Below, piece by piece: positions 1 through 8,527 of a stretch of 64,000 bases of DNA. The position numbers were made by a program, and so were the translations under genes. Within the stretch, counting starts at the first letter, position 1, and each line of letters opens with the position of its first letter. The DNA is from Parahoeflea alexandrii. GTDB lineage: Bacteria > Pseudomonadota > Alphaproteobacteria > Rhizobiales > Rhizobiaceae. The stretch spans positions 72,575 to 136,574 of the forward strand of contig NZ_JAPWHB010000005.1 of NCBI RefSeq assembly GCF_027214025.1, given 5' to 3'. The notes under the pieces were generated by a model that did no database searches, was not told where the DNA came from, and saw nothing but the letters and a program-made list of their open reading frames with translations.

Positions 1-31
1 TCAGGCCGAGGGCGATGATGATCTTGTTCAT
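1..31 (-). CDS. Partial small secreted protein (second DUF680-like copy)
   Basis: Only the first ten codons are inside the window; the gene runs off the left edge on the minus strand. The start codon is at 31-29 and the visible residues are MNKIIIALGL. All 31 bases are identical to the first 31 coding bases of the complete gene at 139-381, so this is a tandem paralogue lying directly downstream in the same direction. Function is unknown; a signal peptide is expected by analogy with the complete copy. Confidence 0.6.
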   Translation of the reverse strand, partial: MNKIIIALGL

Positions 32-138
32 TTTCGTATTCCTTTATGTGTCGGGTTGAAGACCTGGTCTTCGATTTTGCGCCAGGGATGGGATGAAGCC
101 GGTTGGGAGGAACCCGGCCTCATCCTGTTATCCTGGTG

Positions 139-381
139 TTAGAAGCTGAGATTGCGCTCGCGGTTCTGCGTATCGATTGCAGCCTGCGAACCATCGCCGA
201 GCGATGCGGTTGCCGTGTAGTCGATACCGGCCTTGCCGGCCCGATCCTGGTTTTCACCAGCGGTGTGGTAGGCAGAACCGTAGCTGGCGCCGGGAAGCTG
301 ATCGTAGTTGAAGCTGGGCTGGGCGAACGCGCCGGTTGCTGCAGCGAGTGTCAGGCCGAGGGCGATGATGATCTTGTTCAT
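139..381 (-). CDS. Small secreted protein, DUF680-like
   Basis: 80 residues. An N-terminal signal peptide (residues 1-20: KI, then a hydrophobic run, ending AFA-Q) is followed by a short polar mature part rich in Gly, Ala, Tyr and Asn, with no cysteines. Size, signal peptide and composition recall the DUF680 family of small exported proteins of Rhizobiales, whose function is unknown. A second copy starts at 31 and shares an identical signal-peptide start, so the two form a tandem pair probably transcribed together. The family call is by resemblance only. Confidence 0.65.
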   Translation of the reverse strand: MNKIIIALGLTLAAATGAFAQPSFNYDQLPGASYGSAYHTAGENQDRAGKAGIDYTATASLGDGSQAAIDTQNRERNLSF

Positions 382-1156
382 GGTCGTTTTCCTTCTGTGT
401 TTGTCTGGTGTGTCGTTAGACGGTTGATCTGCAATTTGCTCTGAAGCGTGCGGTCCGTTGATCGTGTTGATCTGCTGTCCGGGCCGCGCCGTTCCGATGA
501 GCTAGAGATGGGCCTGCCGCGGATGACTTGCGAAACACATGGATGTGATCGGGCCGGGAAAAATGCGTGAGCCGGCAAACCAGTATTTTTTGATGAAACT
601 TTTTAAGCGTAATAATATCAGTGATTTAGGCTATGTTTACGGCTTCTGGCAGCGGTTTTCTCGTCAACCGCTTCTGTCATGCACCGTTCACAATCCGGCA
701 CTTCCGGGCAGGGCGAAAGACCGGAAACCCGGCATTCTTCGAAGGCGATAAAATCCGACGGGGTCGGGCCTCGGCCATCGCGCCTGACTGTCAAAACCCG
801 CCATTCTCACGCCGCCTCACAAACGCGTGATCGGTCTTTACGGGGTGTGATTAAAATGCGGGGGACTCGGAGGGTGTTTGGACCGCTCCTGAAGTGAAAT
901 AACGCCCGCTTCTCGACGCCGGCTATGGCAAATATGCCCCGCCCGAGCCTTTTACTCCCGTCCGGTTCGGGTCGCAGCCGGTGATGCCAGCTGCGGACAG
1001 CGCACTGCAGGTCAATTTAGATCCTGCTTAATTGTATGAATTCAGATGGTTAGATATCTCGATCGAATATCATCTGTTAATTTTCGTCTGCTACCATCCG
1101 TTGTCATGGGAACACTTGGCCACACGGGAAGGGGCCAATAACAAGGGGAATGAGCT
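382..1156. other. Gene-free stretch
   Basis: About 775 bases between divergent genes. It must hold the promoter of the small secreted protein pair (minus) and of the PilZ-like gene (plus). A locally AT-rich patch lies near 575-625. No reading frame with a good ribosome binding site, no RNA gene and no repeat was seen. Confidence 0.4.
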
Positions 1157-1555
1157 ATGGCTGCGGGGACAAACTATCTGCAGAGAGAAGAATCCTTCAT
1201 GTACGACCGGGAAGTCCGGTACAAGATGGAGGAAACGATGAACGAGGCCCGGATCGAATACACCGAGAAGGGCGTCATGCACATGGCGTCGCGCCGTTGC
1301 CAGTTGATCGGCATTTCGCCGGCCGCAGCCGTTCTCGGCATCCTGACCCAGTTCAAGCTGCCGCAGGAGTTCAATCTCGATGTTCCCGAGGCGCGGATCT
1401 CCAGCATCGGCTGCGTCCTGACCCGCACTTACACCAACAACACGGTCGAAGTGCGCTTCCTCAGGCTGCTGACCGACAAGGAACTGCACCGCATCTACGT
1501 CTTCAGCGCCCACCCCAACCATCGCGACCACGTCATGGACGTGCGCTCCTGGTAG
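1157..1555 (+). CDS. Small PilZ-like domain protein
   Basis: 132 residues, cytoplasmic, no signal peptide or membrane segment. The pattern resembles a compact PilZ-type beta barrel: a basic RR at 46-47 before CQLIGIS, then alternating hydrophobic strands with LPQEF and a Cys-Val strand near residues 70-105. Many rhizobial genomes carry small orphan proteins of this type that may bind c-di-GMP, but the canonical RxxxR and D/N-x-S-x-x-G motifs are only approximate here, so ligand binding is uncertain. The start has AAGGGGA upstream; an alternative in-frame ATG at 1199 also has a purine-rich site and would remove 14 residues. Confidence 0.5.
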   Translation: MAAGTNYLQREESFMYDREVRYKMEETMNEARIEYTEKGVMHMASRRCQLIGISPAAAVLGILTQFKLPQEFNLDVPEARISSIGCVLTRTYTNNTVEVRFLRLLTDKELHRIYVFSAHPNHRDHVMDVRSW

Positions 1556-1576
1556 GAAGGTTCATGGATCAGGCAG

Positions 1577-1596
1577 GCGCGGCCGGACGGCCGCGC
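1577..1596. terminator. Hairpin between convergent genes
   Basis: A perfect 8-bp GC stem with a 4-base loop (GCGCGGCC, GGCCGCGC) lies between the stop of the PilZ-like gene and the stop of edd. Neither side has a clear T-run, so it may act as a bidirectional barrier rather than a classic intrinsic terminator. Confidence 0.4.
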
Positions 1597-1622
1597 ACCC
1601 ATCCATGTTTCGATTGCGTCTC

Positions 1623-3440
1623 TTAATAAAGAACGCTGGCGCCCTCATCGGCGGTGCCGGCGTTGTCGCGCAAGCGGGCAAACAGCTCCCGGCCCATGCC
1701 CCATTCATTGTGACTGAGATCGGCGGTTGCCGGCTCGCGGGCGGCGAACTCCTCCGCCGGCATCAGAACCTCCAGCGATCCGGTCACGGCGTCGAGACGG
1801 ATCATGTCGCCGTTGCGGATGCGCGCGATCGGCCCGCCGTCCTTGGCCTCCGGCGTCACGTGAATGGCGGCCGGCACCTTGCCCGAAGCGCCGGACATGC
1901 GCCCGTCGGTCACCAGCGCCACCTTCTGGCCCCGATCCTGCAGCACGCCGAGCGGCGGCGTCAGCTTGTGCAGTTCCGGCATGCCGTTGGCCTTCGGCCC
2001 CTGGAACCGCACCACGGCGATGAAGTCGCCATCGAGTTCGCCAGCCTTGAAGGCCTCCTGCAGGCCGCTCTGCGTGTCGAACACCCGTGCCGGCGCTTCC
2101 ACCACGTAGCGCTCCGGCTTGACGGCGGAGATCTTGATGACGCCCTTGCCGAGATTGCCGGTCAGCATCTTCAAGCCGCCATTGGGCTGGAACGGCTTGT
2201 CCGCCGTGGTCACCACCTTGGGATCGCCGCTGACTTTTGCGATCGGCTCGCGCACCACCGCGCCATTCTCGCCGAGCCTGGCTTCCACCGCATAAGAAGA
2301 GAGACCCTTGCCCCACACGGTGCGTACGTCCTCGTGCAGCAGTCCGGCCGAAAGCAACTGGTCGATCATGAAGCCCAGGCCACCCGCTGCGTTGAAATGG
2401 TTCACGTCGGCCGGTCCGTTCGGATAGACCCGGGCCAGCAGCGGCACCGCGTCCGAGAGCTCCGAAATGTCCTCCCAGGTCAGCCGGATCCCTGCCGCCC
2501 GCGCCATCGCCACCAGATGCATCGTGTGGTTGGTCGAGCCGCCGGTCGCGTGCAGCCCGACGACGCCGTTGACCACCGAGCGCTCGTCGATCATCTCGCC
2601 TACCGGCGTGAACTCGTTGCCGAGCGCCGTGATCGCCAGCGCCCGCTTTGTCGCCTCGGCCGTCAGCGCATCCCTCAGCGGCGTGCCCGGATTGATGAAG
2701 GATGCGCCGGGCAGGTGCAGCCCCATGATCTCCATCAGCATCTGGTTGGAATTTGCGGTGCCGTAGAATGTGCAGGTGCCCGGCCCGTGGTAGGACTTGG
2801 ATTCGGCCTCCAGCAGTTCGGCCCGCCCCACCTTGCCCTCGGCATAGAGCTGGCGGATCCGCACCTTCTCGTCATTGGGCAGCCCGCTGGTCATCGGTCC
2901 GGCGGGGATGAACACCGCCGGCAGATGGCCGAAACTCAGCGCGGCGATCACCAGCCCCGGCACGATCTTGTCGCAGACGCCCAAGTAGACCGCGGCATCG
3001 AACATGTTGTGCGACAGCCCGACCGCCGCCGCCATCGCGATCACGTCGCGCGAAAACAGCGACAGCTCCATTCCGGGCTGGCCCTGGGTGACGCCGTCGC
3101 ACATGGCCGGCACGCCGCCCGCCACCTGCGCCACGCCGCCGGCCTCGCGCGCCGCCTTGCGGATCAGTTCCGGATAGGTCTCGAACGGCTGATGCGCCGA
3201 CAGCATGTCATTATAGGATGTGATGATGCCGAGATTGGGCACCACGTCGCCGGCCAGATCCGCCTTCTCCGCCGGCCCGCAGGCGGCAAATCCGTGCGCA
3301 AGGTTGCCGCACGACAGCGTCGAGCGGAACGGGCCCTTGGTCGCGGTCTCGCGCAGGCGCGCAAGATAGGTCTCGCGGCTTGGCTTCGAGCGTTCGACAA
3401 TTCGGGCTGTGACAGCTGCAATGCGGGGATCGACAGTCAT
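1623..3440 (-). CDS. edd: 6-phosphogluconate dehydratase
   Basis: 605 residues. Converts 6-phosphogluconate to 2-keto-3-deoxy-6-phosphogluconate, the first committed Entner-Doudoroff step; cytoplasmic iron-sulfur enzyme of the IlvD/Edd family. Family signatures seen: [14 protein letters not shown] near the N-terminus, VCDKIVPG, the [11 protein letters not shown] block and a C-terminal [14 protein letters not shown] block. Length matches rhizobial Edd. The ATG at 3440 is preferred to one 3 codons upstream because AGAAGG then sits 9 bases away. Last gene of the zwf-pgl-edd operon, 82 bases after pgl; the KDPG aldolase gene is not in the window. Confidence 0.96.
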   Translation of the reverse strand: MTVDPRIAAVTARIVERSKPSRETYLARLRETATKGPFRSTLSCGNLAHGFAACGPAEKADLAGDVVPNLGIITSYNDMLSAHQPFETYPELIRKAAREAGGVAQVAGGVPAMCDGVTQGQPGMELSLFSRDVIAMAAAVGLSHNMFDAAVYLGVCDKIVPGLVIAALSFGHLPAVFIPAGPMTSGLPNDEKVRIRQLYAEGKVGRAELLEAESKSYHGPGTCTFYGTANSNQMLMEIMGLHLPGASFINPGTPLRDALTAEATKRALAITALGNEFTPVGEMIDERSVVNGVVGLHATGGSTNHTMHLVAMARAAGIRLTWEDISELSDAVPLLARVYPNGPADVNHFNAAGGLGFMIDQLLSAGLLHEDVRTVWGKGLSSYAVEARLGENGAVVREPIAKVSGDPKVVTTADKPFQPNGGLKMLTGNLGKGVIKISAVKPERYVVEAPARVFDTQSGLQEAFKAGELDGDFIAVVRFQGPKANGMPELHKLTPPLGVLQDRGQKVALVTDGRMSGASGKVPAAIHVTPEAKDGGPIARIRNGDMIRLDAVTGSLEVLMPAEEFAAREPATADLSHNEWGMGRELFARLRDNAGTADEGASVLY

Positions 3441-3522
3441 GGCTGGCATCCTTCTGTTCGATTTGGGTGTGGGCCCTCGGCCCTCTCGCCGCCCGGTCGG
3501 CGCCGGGCGCAGGTCCGGGCGC

Positions 3523-4245
3523 TCAGGGCGCCCAGTAGATCTCGACCGGTGTCCTGGCGTGCCTCAACACCGAACGCACCGGCATCTCGGCTTCCGGCCC
3601 GGCGCCGAGCGCCTTGGCCAGCACGGCCTGCTTCTGCTCTCCTTCTATATGGAGCACCACCAGGCCCGCTTCCACGATCCGCGGCAGCGTCAGTGTCAGC
3701 CGGGGCTCTCCGGCACCCGGCGCCTCGATCGCCATCACGCTGCGGGCGCAGGCGGGAGCGGTCACCGCATCAAGCGTGGTCCCGCCGGGAAAGAACGAGG
3801 CGGTATGCCCGTCGGTTCCCATGCCCAGCACCACCACGTCGAACGGCAGCGCCAGCGCATCGACCGCTGCGGATGCTGCCTGCGCAACCGCCTCGGCATC
3901 ACCGTCGGCATGATAGAGTGGCACGAACCCGGCTTCCGCCGCCTTGTTCTGCAGCAGGAACAGAGTGGCCAGCCGGTGGTTGGAGCGCTCGTGCGCCGGC
4001 GGAACCATGCGCTCGTCGACCAGCGTCACCGTCACCTTGTTCCACTCGATCGCCCGTTTCGACAGCGCCGCGAAGAAGGCCTTCGGCGTGGTGCCGCCCG
4101 ACACCGCAAGCGTCGCCGCGTCGCGCGCGGTGATCGCCATCGCCAGCGCACCCGCCACCCTGTCGGCCAGCGCCTCGGCCAGTTCGCCGCCATCGGCGAA
4201 GCTGATCTGCCTTACATTGGACTGCGCAATCTCAGTCGCTTTCAT
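3523..4245 (-). CDS. pgl: 6-phosphogluconolactonase
   Basis: 240 residues, DevB/Pgl family. Hydrolyses 6-phosphogluconolactone to 6-phosphogluconate in the cytoplasm. Seen: the [10 protein letters not shown] phosphate-binding loop near residue 50, [15 protein letters not shown] around residue 80-95, and the [14 protein letters not shown] block around 142-155. The start codon lies inside the end of zwf (14-base overlap), with AGGA five to eight bases upstream, indicating translational coupling between consecutive pathway enzymes. Confidence 0.95.
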   Translation of the reverse strand: MKATEIAQSNVRQISFADGGELAEALADRVAGALAMAITARDAATLAVSGGTTPKAFFAALSKRAIEWNKVTVTLVDERMVPPAHERSNHRLATLFLLQNKAAEAGFVPLYHADGDAEAVAQAASAAVDALALPFDVVVLGMGTDGHTASFFPGGTTLDAVTAPACARSVMAIEAPGAGEPRLTLTLPRIVEAGLVVLHIEGEQKQAVLAKALGAGPEAEMPVRSVLRHARTPVEIYWAP

Positions 4246-5707
4246 GCCAGGTCCTGCCGTCGCGTTCGATCAGCGCAATTGCCTGGCTCGGCCCCCAGGT
4301 GCCCGCCGTGTAGGGCTGCACGGTCTGCCCGGTCTCGGCCCAGGCGGTCAGGATCGGGTCGACCCATTTCCATGCGGCTTCCACCTCGTCGCGGCGCATG
4401 AACAGGGTCTGGTTGCAGCGGATGACGTCGAGCAGCAGCCGCTCGTAGGCGTCCGGATTGCGCTCCTCGAACCGGTCGGCGAAGCTCATGTCGAGCGAGA
4501 CGTGCTTCAGCCGCATTCCGCCCGGACCCGGATCCTTGATCATGATCCACTGCTTGACGCCCTCGTCGGGCTGCAGCCGCATCACCAGCTTGTTGGCGGT
4601 GATCCGCCCGGCGCTCGGTCCGAAGATCGAATGCGGGATCGGCTTGAACGCCACCACGATCTCCGAGATCCGCTCGCTCATCCGCTTGCCGGTCCTGAGA
4701 TAGAACGGCACCCCGGCCCAGCGCCAGTTGTTGATCTCCGCCTTGATCGCGACGAAGGTCTCGGTGTTCGAAACCCCGCCTTCGAGTTCCTCCAGATAGC
4801 CCTTCACCGGCCCGCCTGCCGAGGCGCCGGCCTTGTACTGGCCGCGCACGGTCAGCGTGTCCGCGTTGGCTTCGGTGATAGGCCTGAGCGAGCGCAGAAC
4901 CTTGAGCTTCTCGTCGCGCACTGCTTCGGCGTCCATCGAAGCCGGCGGTTCCATCGCGACCAGGCACAGAAGCTGCACCAGGTGGTTTTGCACCATGTCG
5001 CGCAGCGCGCCGGCCTTGTCGTAATAGCCGGCGCGGCCTTCCAGCCCCACCGATTCCGCCACCGTGATCTGCACGTGGTCGATATGCGCCGAGTTCCACA
5101 GCGGCTCGTAAAGCGCGTTGGCAAACCTGAGCGCCATAAGGTTCTGCACCGTTTCCTTGCCCAGATAATGGTCGATGCGGTAGATCTGCTCTTCCGAAAA
5201 CACCTCGCCGATGGTCCGGTTCAGTGCCCGCGCCGATTCGAGGTCCCGCCCGATCGGCTTTTCCACCACGATCCGCGTCTCGTCGGTCACCAGACCGTTC
5301 GAGCGGATCTTCTCGGAAATATCGCCGAACAGCGCCGGCCCGACGGCAAGATAGAAAGCCCGGACCCGGTCCTTGCCCTCGTCGAGCAGGGCTTTCAGCT
5401 CCGGCCAGCCCCTGTCGGATTTGGCGTCGACGGCAACATAAAACAGCCGCGCCACGAAGCGCTCGACCTCGTCATCGTGATATTCGCCCGCCTTGAGGTG
5501 CTGCTTCAGCGCATCTCGCGCGAAGCCGCGATATTCCTCATGGCTCATCTCCGAGCGCGAGGCGCCGATGATCCGGGTCGGATCGGTCAGCTGCCCGGCC
5601 ATCTGCCGGTGATACAGCGCCGGCAACAGCTTGCGCTCGGCAAGGTCCCCGGTGCCGCCAAAGACGACATAGTCAAATGGGTCGACCGGGATGATGATCT
5701 GGCTCAT
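4232..5707 (-). CDS. zwf: Glucose-6-phosphate 1-dehydrogenase
   Basis: 491 residues. Oxidises glucose-6-phosphate to the 6-phosphoglucono-lactone with NAD(P)+. The dinucleotide fold GGTGDLAERKLLPALYH is at residues 18-34 and the active-site signature RIDHYLGKE lies around residues 177-185. First gene of the zwf-pgl-edd operon, so the three encode successive steps from glucose-6-phosphate to KDPG. A perfect palindrome 39 bases upstream is the likely operator. Confidence 0.97.
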   Translation of the reverse strand: MSQIIIPVDPFDYVVFGGTGDLAERKLLPALYHRQMAGQLTDPTRIIGASRSEMSHEEYRGFARDALKQHLKAGEYHDDEVERFVARLFYVAVDAKSDRGWPELKALLDEGKDRVRAFYLAVGPALFGDISEKIRSNGLVTDETRIVVEKPIGRDLESARALNRTIGEVFSEEQIYRIDHYLGKETVQNLMALRFANALYEPLWNSAHIDHVQITVAESVGLEGRAGYYDKAGALRDMVQNHLVQLLCLVAMEPPASMDAEAVRDEKLKVLRSLRPITEANADTLTVRGQYKAGASAGGPVKGYLEELEGGVSNTETFVAIKAEINNWRWAGVPFYLRTGKRMSERISEIVVAFKPIPHSIFGPSAGRITANKLVMRLQPDEGVKQWIMIKDPGPGGMRLKHVSLDMSFADRFEERNPDAYERLLLDVIRCNQTLFMRRDEVEAAWKWVDPILTAWAETGQTVQPYTAGTWGPSQAIALIERDGRTWHESD

Positions 5708-5745
5708 TGCATGGCATCCTGTCCGTGAACGGTGGGTTTCTCATA

Positions 5746-5761
5746 ATCTAATCGATTAGAT
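5746..5761. promoter_or_regulatory. Perfect 16-bp palindrome upstream of zwf (likely operator)
   Basis: ATCTAATCGATTAGAT is a perfect inverted repeat centred on CG, 39 bases before the zwf start. The even spacing and the central CG within AATCGATT are typical of LacI-family operators, whereas HexR sites have a different form. No regulator gene sits nearby, so a trans-acting sugar-responsive repressor is inferred. Confidence 0.6.
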
Positions 5762-5800
5762 AAAGCTAGGGGTACAGCTCACCGAACGTGGCAAGCATAA

Positions 5801-5833
5801 GAAAAAACCGGGCAGGAGAAGACTCCACCCGGT
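5801..5833 (-). terminator. Intrinsic terminator
   Basis: On the minus strand ACCGGG-t-GGAG, a 4-base loop, CTCC-tg-CCCGGT and then six T residues. It follows the 27-codon ORF at 5880-5963 and precedes the zwf operon, so it closes a separate short transcription unit. Confidence 0.75.
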
Positions 5834-5879
5834 CAAGGCATTAATCGGAAGAACGAAAGCGACCAGCGCCGACGCTCAG

Positions 5880-5963
5880 TTAAGACGGATATGAACGCCA
5901 GTGCGAGCGAACACGCTCGACACGGCCAAACCGAATACGGATGTAGGAAAGAACCCAGACCAT
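5880..5963 (-). CDS. Very small basic protein, 27 residues
   Basis: Codons run from ATG at 5963 to TAA at 5880: M-V-W-V-L-S-Y-I-R-I-R-F-G, then R-V-E-R-V-R-S-H-W-R-S-Y-P-S. It is strongly basic (eight Arg, one His) with an aromatic hydrophobic start. A GAGG ribosome binding site is 7 bases upstream, and an intrinsic terminator follows about 45 bases after the stop. The ribosome binding site lies in one of two overlapping potential hairpins (5971-6062). Homology is unknown to me; it could be a real small protein, a leader peptide or chance. Confidence 0.4.
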   Translation of the reverse strand: MVWVLSYIRIRFGRVERVRSHWRSYPS

Positions 5964-5970
5964 CGGTTTA

Positions 5971-6062
5971 CCTCATTTTCACGAGAGGCCTTGAAATGAG
6001 GCGGTATAGATGCGATTCTTAGCGTTGGAGAGTGCCTTGAATCGATGAGGTATACCGCCTCA
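5971..6062 (-). promoter_or_regulatory. Mutually exclusive hairpins over a ribosome binding site
   Basis: Reading the minus strand, a perfect 12-bp stem can form between 6062-6051 (TGAGGCGGTATA) and 6008-5997. A second 8-bp stem can form between 6001-5994 (CCTCATTT) and 5978-5971 (AAATGAGG). Both need bases 6001-5997, so only one can exist at a time. The second stem buries the GAGG ribosome binding site of the 27-codon ORF; the first would free it. The region is also an imperfect direct repeat (plus strand 5983-6008 and 6027-6055). Function as a switch is inference. Confidence 0.4.
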
Positions 6063-6084
6063 ATCCGATTGCTTGGTCATCTAG

Positions 6085-6119
6085 GCCGCCTTACCCCTGC
6101 CAGGGTTTGGCGGCTTTTT
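6085..6119 (+). terminator. Orphan plus-strand intrinsic terminator
   Basis: GCCGCC (6085-6090) pairs with GGCGGC (6109-6114), followed by five T residues on the plus strand; the minus-strand flank is not T-rich. No plus-strand gene lies upstream before 5708, so it either ends an unannotated plus-strand small RNA arising around 5980 or is a remnant. Confidence 0.55.
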
Positions 6120-6164
6120 CGTAGTCTCCCCTCTGGCGTCGAAGACCAGAGCGCGAGGGGCTAA

Positions 6165-6890
6165 TCAGGTCTCATCATCGTCCTCCATGCGCGTTTTGTT
6201 GTTCCTAGCATCCCTTTCAGAAATGACCGGGATGTAGAAATTCAGGAGGTGACCAAAGGTCGCCAAAAACTGATCGCGCTTCGCTTCACTCCATCCTTCA
6301 TCAGGTGACGGCAGACTTTGGAGAAGTCCGGCGATAGCGGGGTTCAAGTAGGTATGGTGTTGCGTACCCGGATCATGCTGCGTTTTCTTTTCTGCGCGGA
6401 CTTGCCCACCCGCAGGTGGCGGACGCCGAGGCGTCGTGCTTCGCTGTGTGGTCTTGCGTTCAGATCCTTCACGAAGACCTGCGGCAGAAAACAGCCCCGT
6501 AAACAATGTCATCATTCGAGCTTGTTGACCAACGGGCGTGTAACTGCGGAATGCGTCCCTTATCGCTGTTTCATCAGCGTCGGGCTCTATGAAATTCAAA
6601 GCGTCGGCGTATGCGCTGCGCAACCAATCGGCCATACGGGACTTGAACTCAGTCTCTGGCGCAAGCCTTAGTCCCTCAAAGGTGTCCGAGGGCTTCCCAT
6701 CTTCATCGATCAAATCCAATGCGAAAAGCGCTTGTAGGGTTCGCGGAATGAGGCTGGCTGACACACCAGCTCGCGCTAATGTGTCCGAGGTAATAGGAGA
6801 TGGCAAACCTTTACTCCGGTGCCGCTCCACCAGATTGAGCACAGCAGAGGCGGGGGCATAAGGAGCAGCGGCATCTTGTGTAACTGGCAT
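6165..6890 (-). CDS. DUF5343 family protein, accessory
   Basis: 241 residues, cytoplasmic, no membrane segment. The N-terminal half (about 15-140) looks like a winged-helix type fold as in the DUF5343 family: an ITSDTLARAGVSASLIPRTL helix-turn-helix region, then LFALDLIDEDGKPSDTF, typical of this family. A basic Gln/Pro-rich linker (about 150-185) leads to a C-terminal helical segment. Start at 6890 is chosen because GGAGG sits 5 bases upstream; an ATG seven codons further up lacks this. Base composition is lower in GC than the flanking operons, suggesting acquisition. DUF5343 has no established role; relatives occur in variable regions. Confidence 0.65.
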   Translation of the reverse strand: MPVTQDAAAPYAPASAVLNLVERHRSKGLPSPITSDTLARAGVSASLIPRTLQALFALDLIDEDGKPSDTFEGLRLAPETEFKSRMADWLRSAYADALNFIEPDADETAIRDAFRSYTPVGQQARMMTLFTGLFSAAGLREGSERKTTQRSTTPRRPPPAGGQVRAEKKTQHDPGTQHHTYLNPAIAGLLQSLPSPDEGWSEAKRDQFLATFGHLLNFYIPVISERDARNNKTRMEDDDET

Positions 6891-7228
6891 CGCGTCCTCC
6901 GGGTAAAACAATCTTGCATGAAACCTTATCAGAACGCTGTACCCGCGTCAAATCCGCGTTACAGGTACATTCGAGATCAAAAATAGTATGCTTAAGAGTA
7001 TGATATATATGAATAAATATTAGCATGGAAAAGTGATTAACTTGACTTGGTGAAAACGGATGTGGGCAACGTTTTTGATGTTCGCGCCCTTCACCGAGGT
7101 GATTCGGCGTCACTGCGGAGACCTTCTAGTGGTTTCACGATGCGGTTGAGGTCCGCACATTGCTGCAACGTCCGCCAGCGAAATCGATGGCTTACAACTT
7201 CGGAGATTTTGGCGTGGGCCTGATCTAT
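6891..7228. other. AT-rich gap upstream of the DUF5343 gene
   Basis: 338 bases. Beyond the promoter above, 6975-7045 is strikingly AT-rich for this chromosome and carries two GTATG copies. No gene or RNA was recognised; this looks like part of the inserted accessory patch, whose right border is near the stop of the puuB-like gene. Confidence 0.4.
6923..6951 (-). promoter_or_regulatory. Sigma-70 type promoter of the DUF5343 gene
   Basis: On the minus strand TTGACG (6951-6946), 17 bases, then TAAGGT (6928-6923). The predicted transcript would begin about 25 bases before the ribosome binding site of the DUF5343 gene. Confidence 0.5.
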
Positions 7229-8524
7229 TTAAAACCGGTCCCTCAACGAAAACCAGGTCAGCGCCAGGAACAACAGCGGCTTGCGGAAGCGGTCGCCGCC
7301 GGGGAAGGGGCCGACCTTGAGGTTGCGCATCACCTCGAGATCTTCCGAACCACCCAGCACATGGTCGGCATAGAGCTTGCCGCAATAGTTCGACAGCATC
7401 ACCCCGTGGCCGGAAAAGCCGCCGATCGAGGTGACGTTGTTCATCACTTCGCGCACGAAGGGCCGCCGCGACAGCGTGATCCCCACCGAGCCGCCCCAGG
7501 CATGGGTGATCTCGATGTCCTTCAGCGCCGGGTAGAGCTCGGAGATCTGCCGGCGGATATGGCTCGAAATGTCGGTAGGATTGTCCGACGTGTAGGCCTC
7601 GCGCCCGCCGAACAGCAGCCGCCCGTCGGCACTCTTGCGGAAATAGCGCACCACGAAGCGCGAATCGTCGACCGATTCGCCGCCAGGGATCACCGGGCTG
7701 TCATCACCCAGCGGCACGGTGGCGCCGATGAACGAGCGGATCGGCATCACATGCGCCGATGTCACCGGTTCGAGCCCGTCGATGAAGGCGTTGCAGGCAA
7801 TCAGCGCCCGGCCGGCGACGATGTCGCCGGCGTCGGTCTTTATCGTCACCTTGCCGCCGGTGCTGGAAATCGCCCGCGCCCGCGTGTTTTCATGGAGCCG
7901 CGCCCCGGCCGTTGCGGCGGCCCGCGCCAGACCGACCACGTATTTGAGCGGATTGATGTGGCCTGTGCCCGCGTCATGGGTGCCGCCGTGATAGCGCGTC
8001 GAGCCGAGGGCCGCGGCAAGTTGCTCGCGGTCGAGAAACCGCAGGCCTTGGTAACCGTACTCTTCGGTCATGATCTTCACGTGATCGCGGTAGTCCTTGA
8101 CATAGCCCGGCTTGTGCGCCGCCGAGATCTGCCCGGGACGGAAATCGGCGTCGATGCCGTGCGTTGCCGAAAAGCTGAGCAGATGCATCTTCGCCCGCTC
8201 GGCCACGGCAAACTGCGCCTTCGCGTTGTCGCGGCCGAAATCCGCCTCGCTTTCCTCCACCCAGGCCCGCTGTCCGGTGCCGAGCTGCCCGCCATTGCGG
8301 CCCGAGGCGCCGTCGCCGAAGCGCGCGCCCTCGATCAGCACCACGTCCTTGCCGCTGGCCGCCAGATGATAGGCCGCCTGCAGCCCGGTAAAGCCGCCGC
8401 CGACGATCACCACGTCGGCGGTCGCGGGTCCGGGCAGCGCAGGGTAGGCGGGACGCTCGCCGAGCGTGGCCTCATAGAACGAGATGCCCGGCGCGATGGG
8501 GCTTTGGTAGGTCATGGCTTGCAT
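7229..8524 (-). CDS. puuB: FAD-dependent gamma-glutamylputrescine oxidase-like enzyme
   Basis: 431 residues, DAO family. An FAD-binding GGGFTG motif (residues 42-47) begins a Rossmann fold, followed by the GASGRNGGQL block near residue 71-80 that is characteristic of the PuuB/OrdL group. It probably oxidises gamma-glutamylputrescine to the aldehyde with release of ammonia and hydrogen peroxide. It starts only 3 bases after the stop of the gamma-glutamylpolyamine synthetase, so the two form an operon; a polyamine importer lies at 21.7-26.3 kb. Substrate specificity is inferred from the pairing. Confidence 0.85.
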   Translation of the reverse strand: MQAMTYQSPIAPGISFYEATLGERPAYPALPGPATADVVIVGGGFTGLQAAYHLAASGKDVVLIEGARFGDGASGRNGGQLGTGQRAWVEESEADFGRDNAKAQFAVAERAKMHLLSFSATHGIDADFRPGQISAAHKPGYVKDYRDHVKIMTEEYGYQGLRFLDREQLAAALGSTRYHGGTHDAGTGHINPLKYVVGLARAAATAGARLHENTRARAISSTGGKVTIKTDAGDIVAGRALIACNAFIDGLEPVTSAHVMPIRSFIGATVPLGDDSPVIPGGESVDDSRFVVRYFRKSADGRLLFGGREAYTSDNPTDISSHIRRQISELYPALKDIEITHAWGGSVGITLSRRPFVREVMNNVTSIGGFSGHGVMLSNYCGKLYADHVLGGSEDLEVMRNLKVGPFPGGDRFRKPLLFLALTWFSLRDRF

Positions 8525-8527
8525 TTC

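Noticed and set aside
6045-6155. Plus-strand 36-codon frame starting at 6045
   Set aside because: It runs through the orphan terminator and its T-run, and the upstream purine stretch is too far from the ATG.
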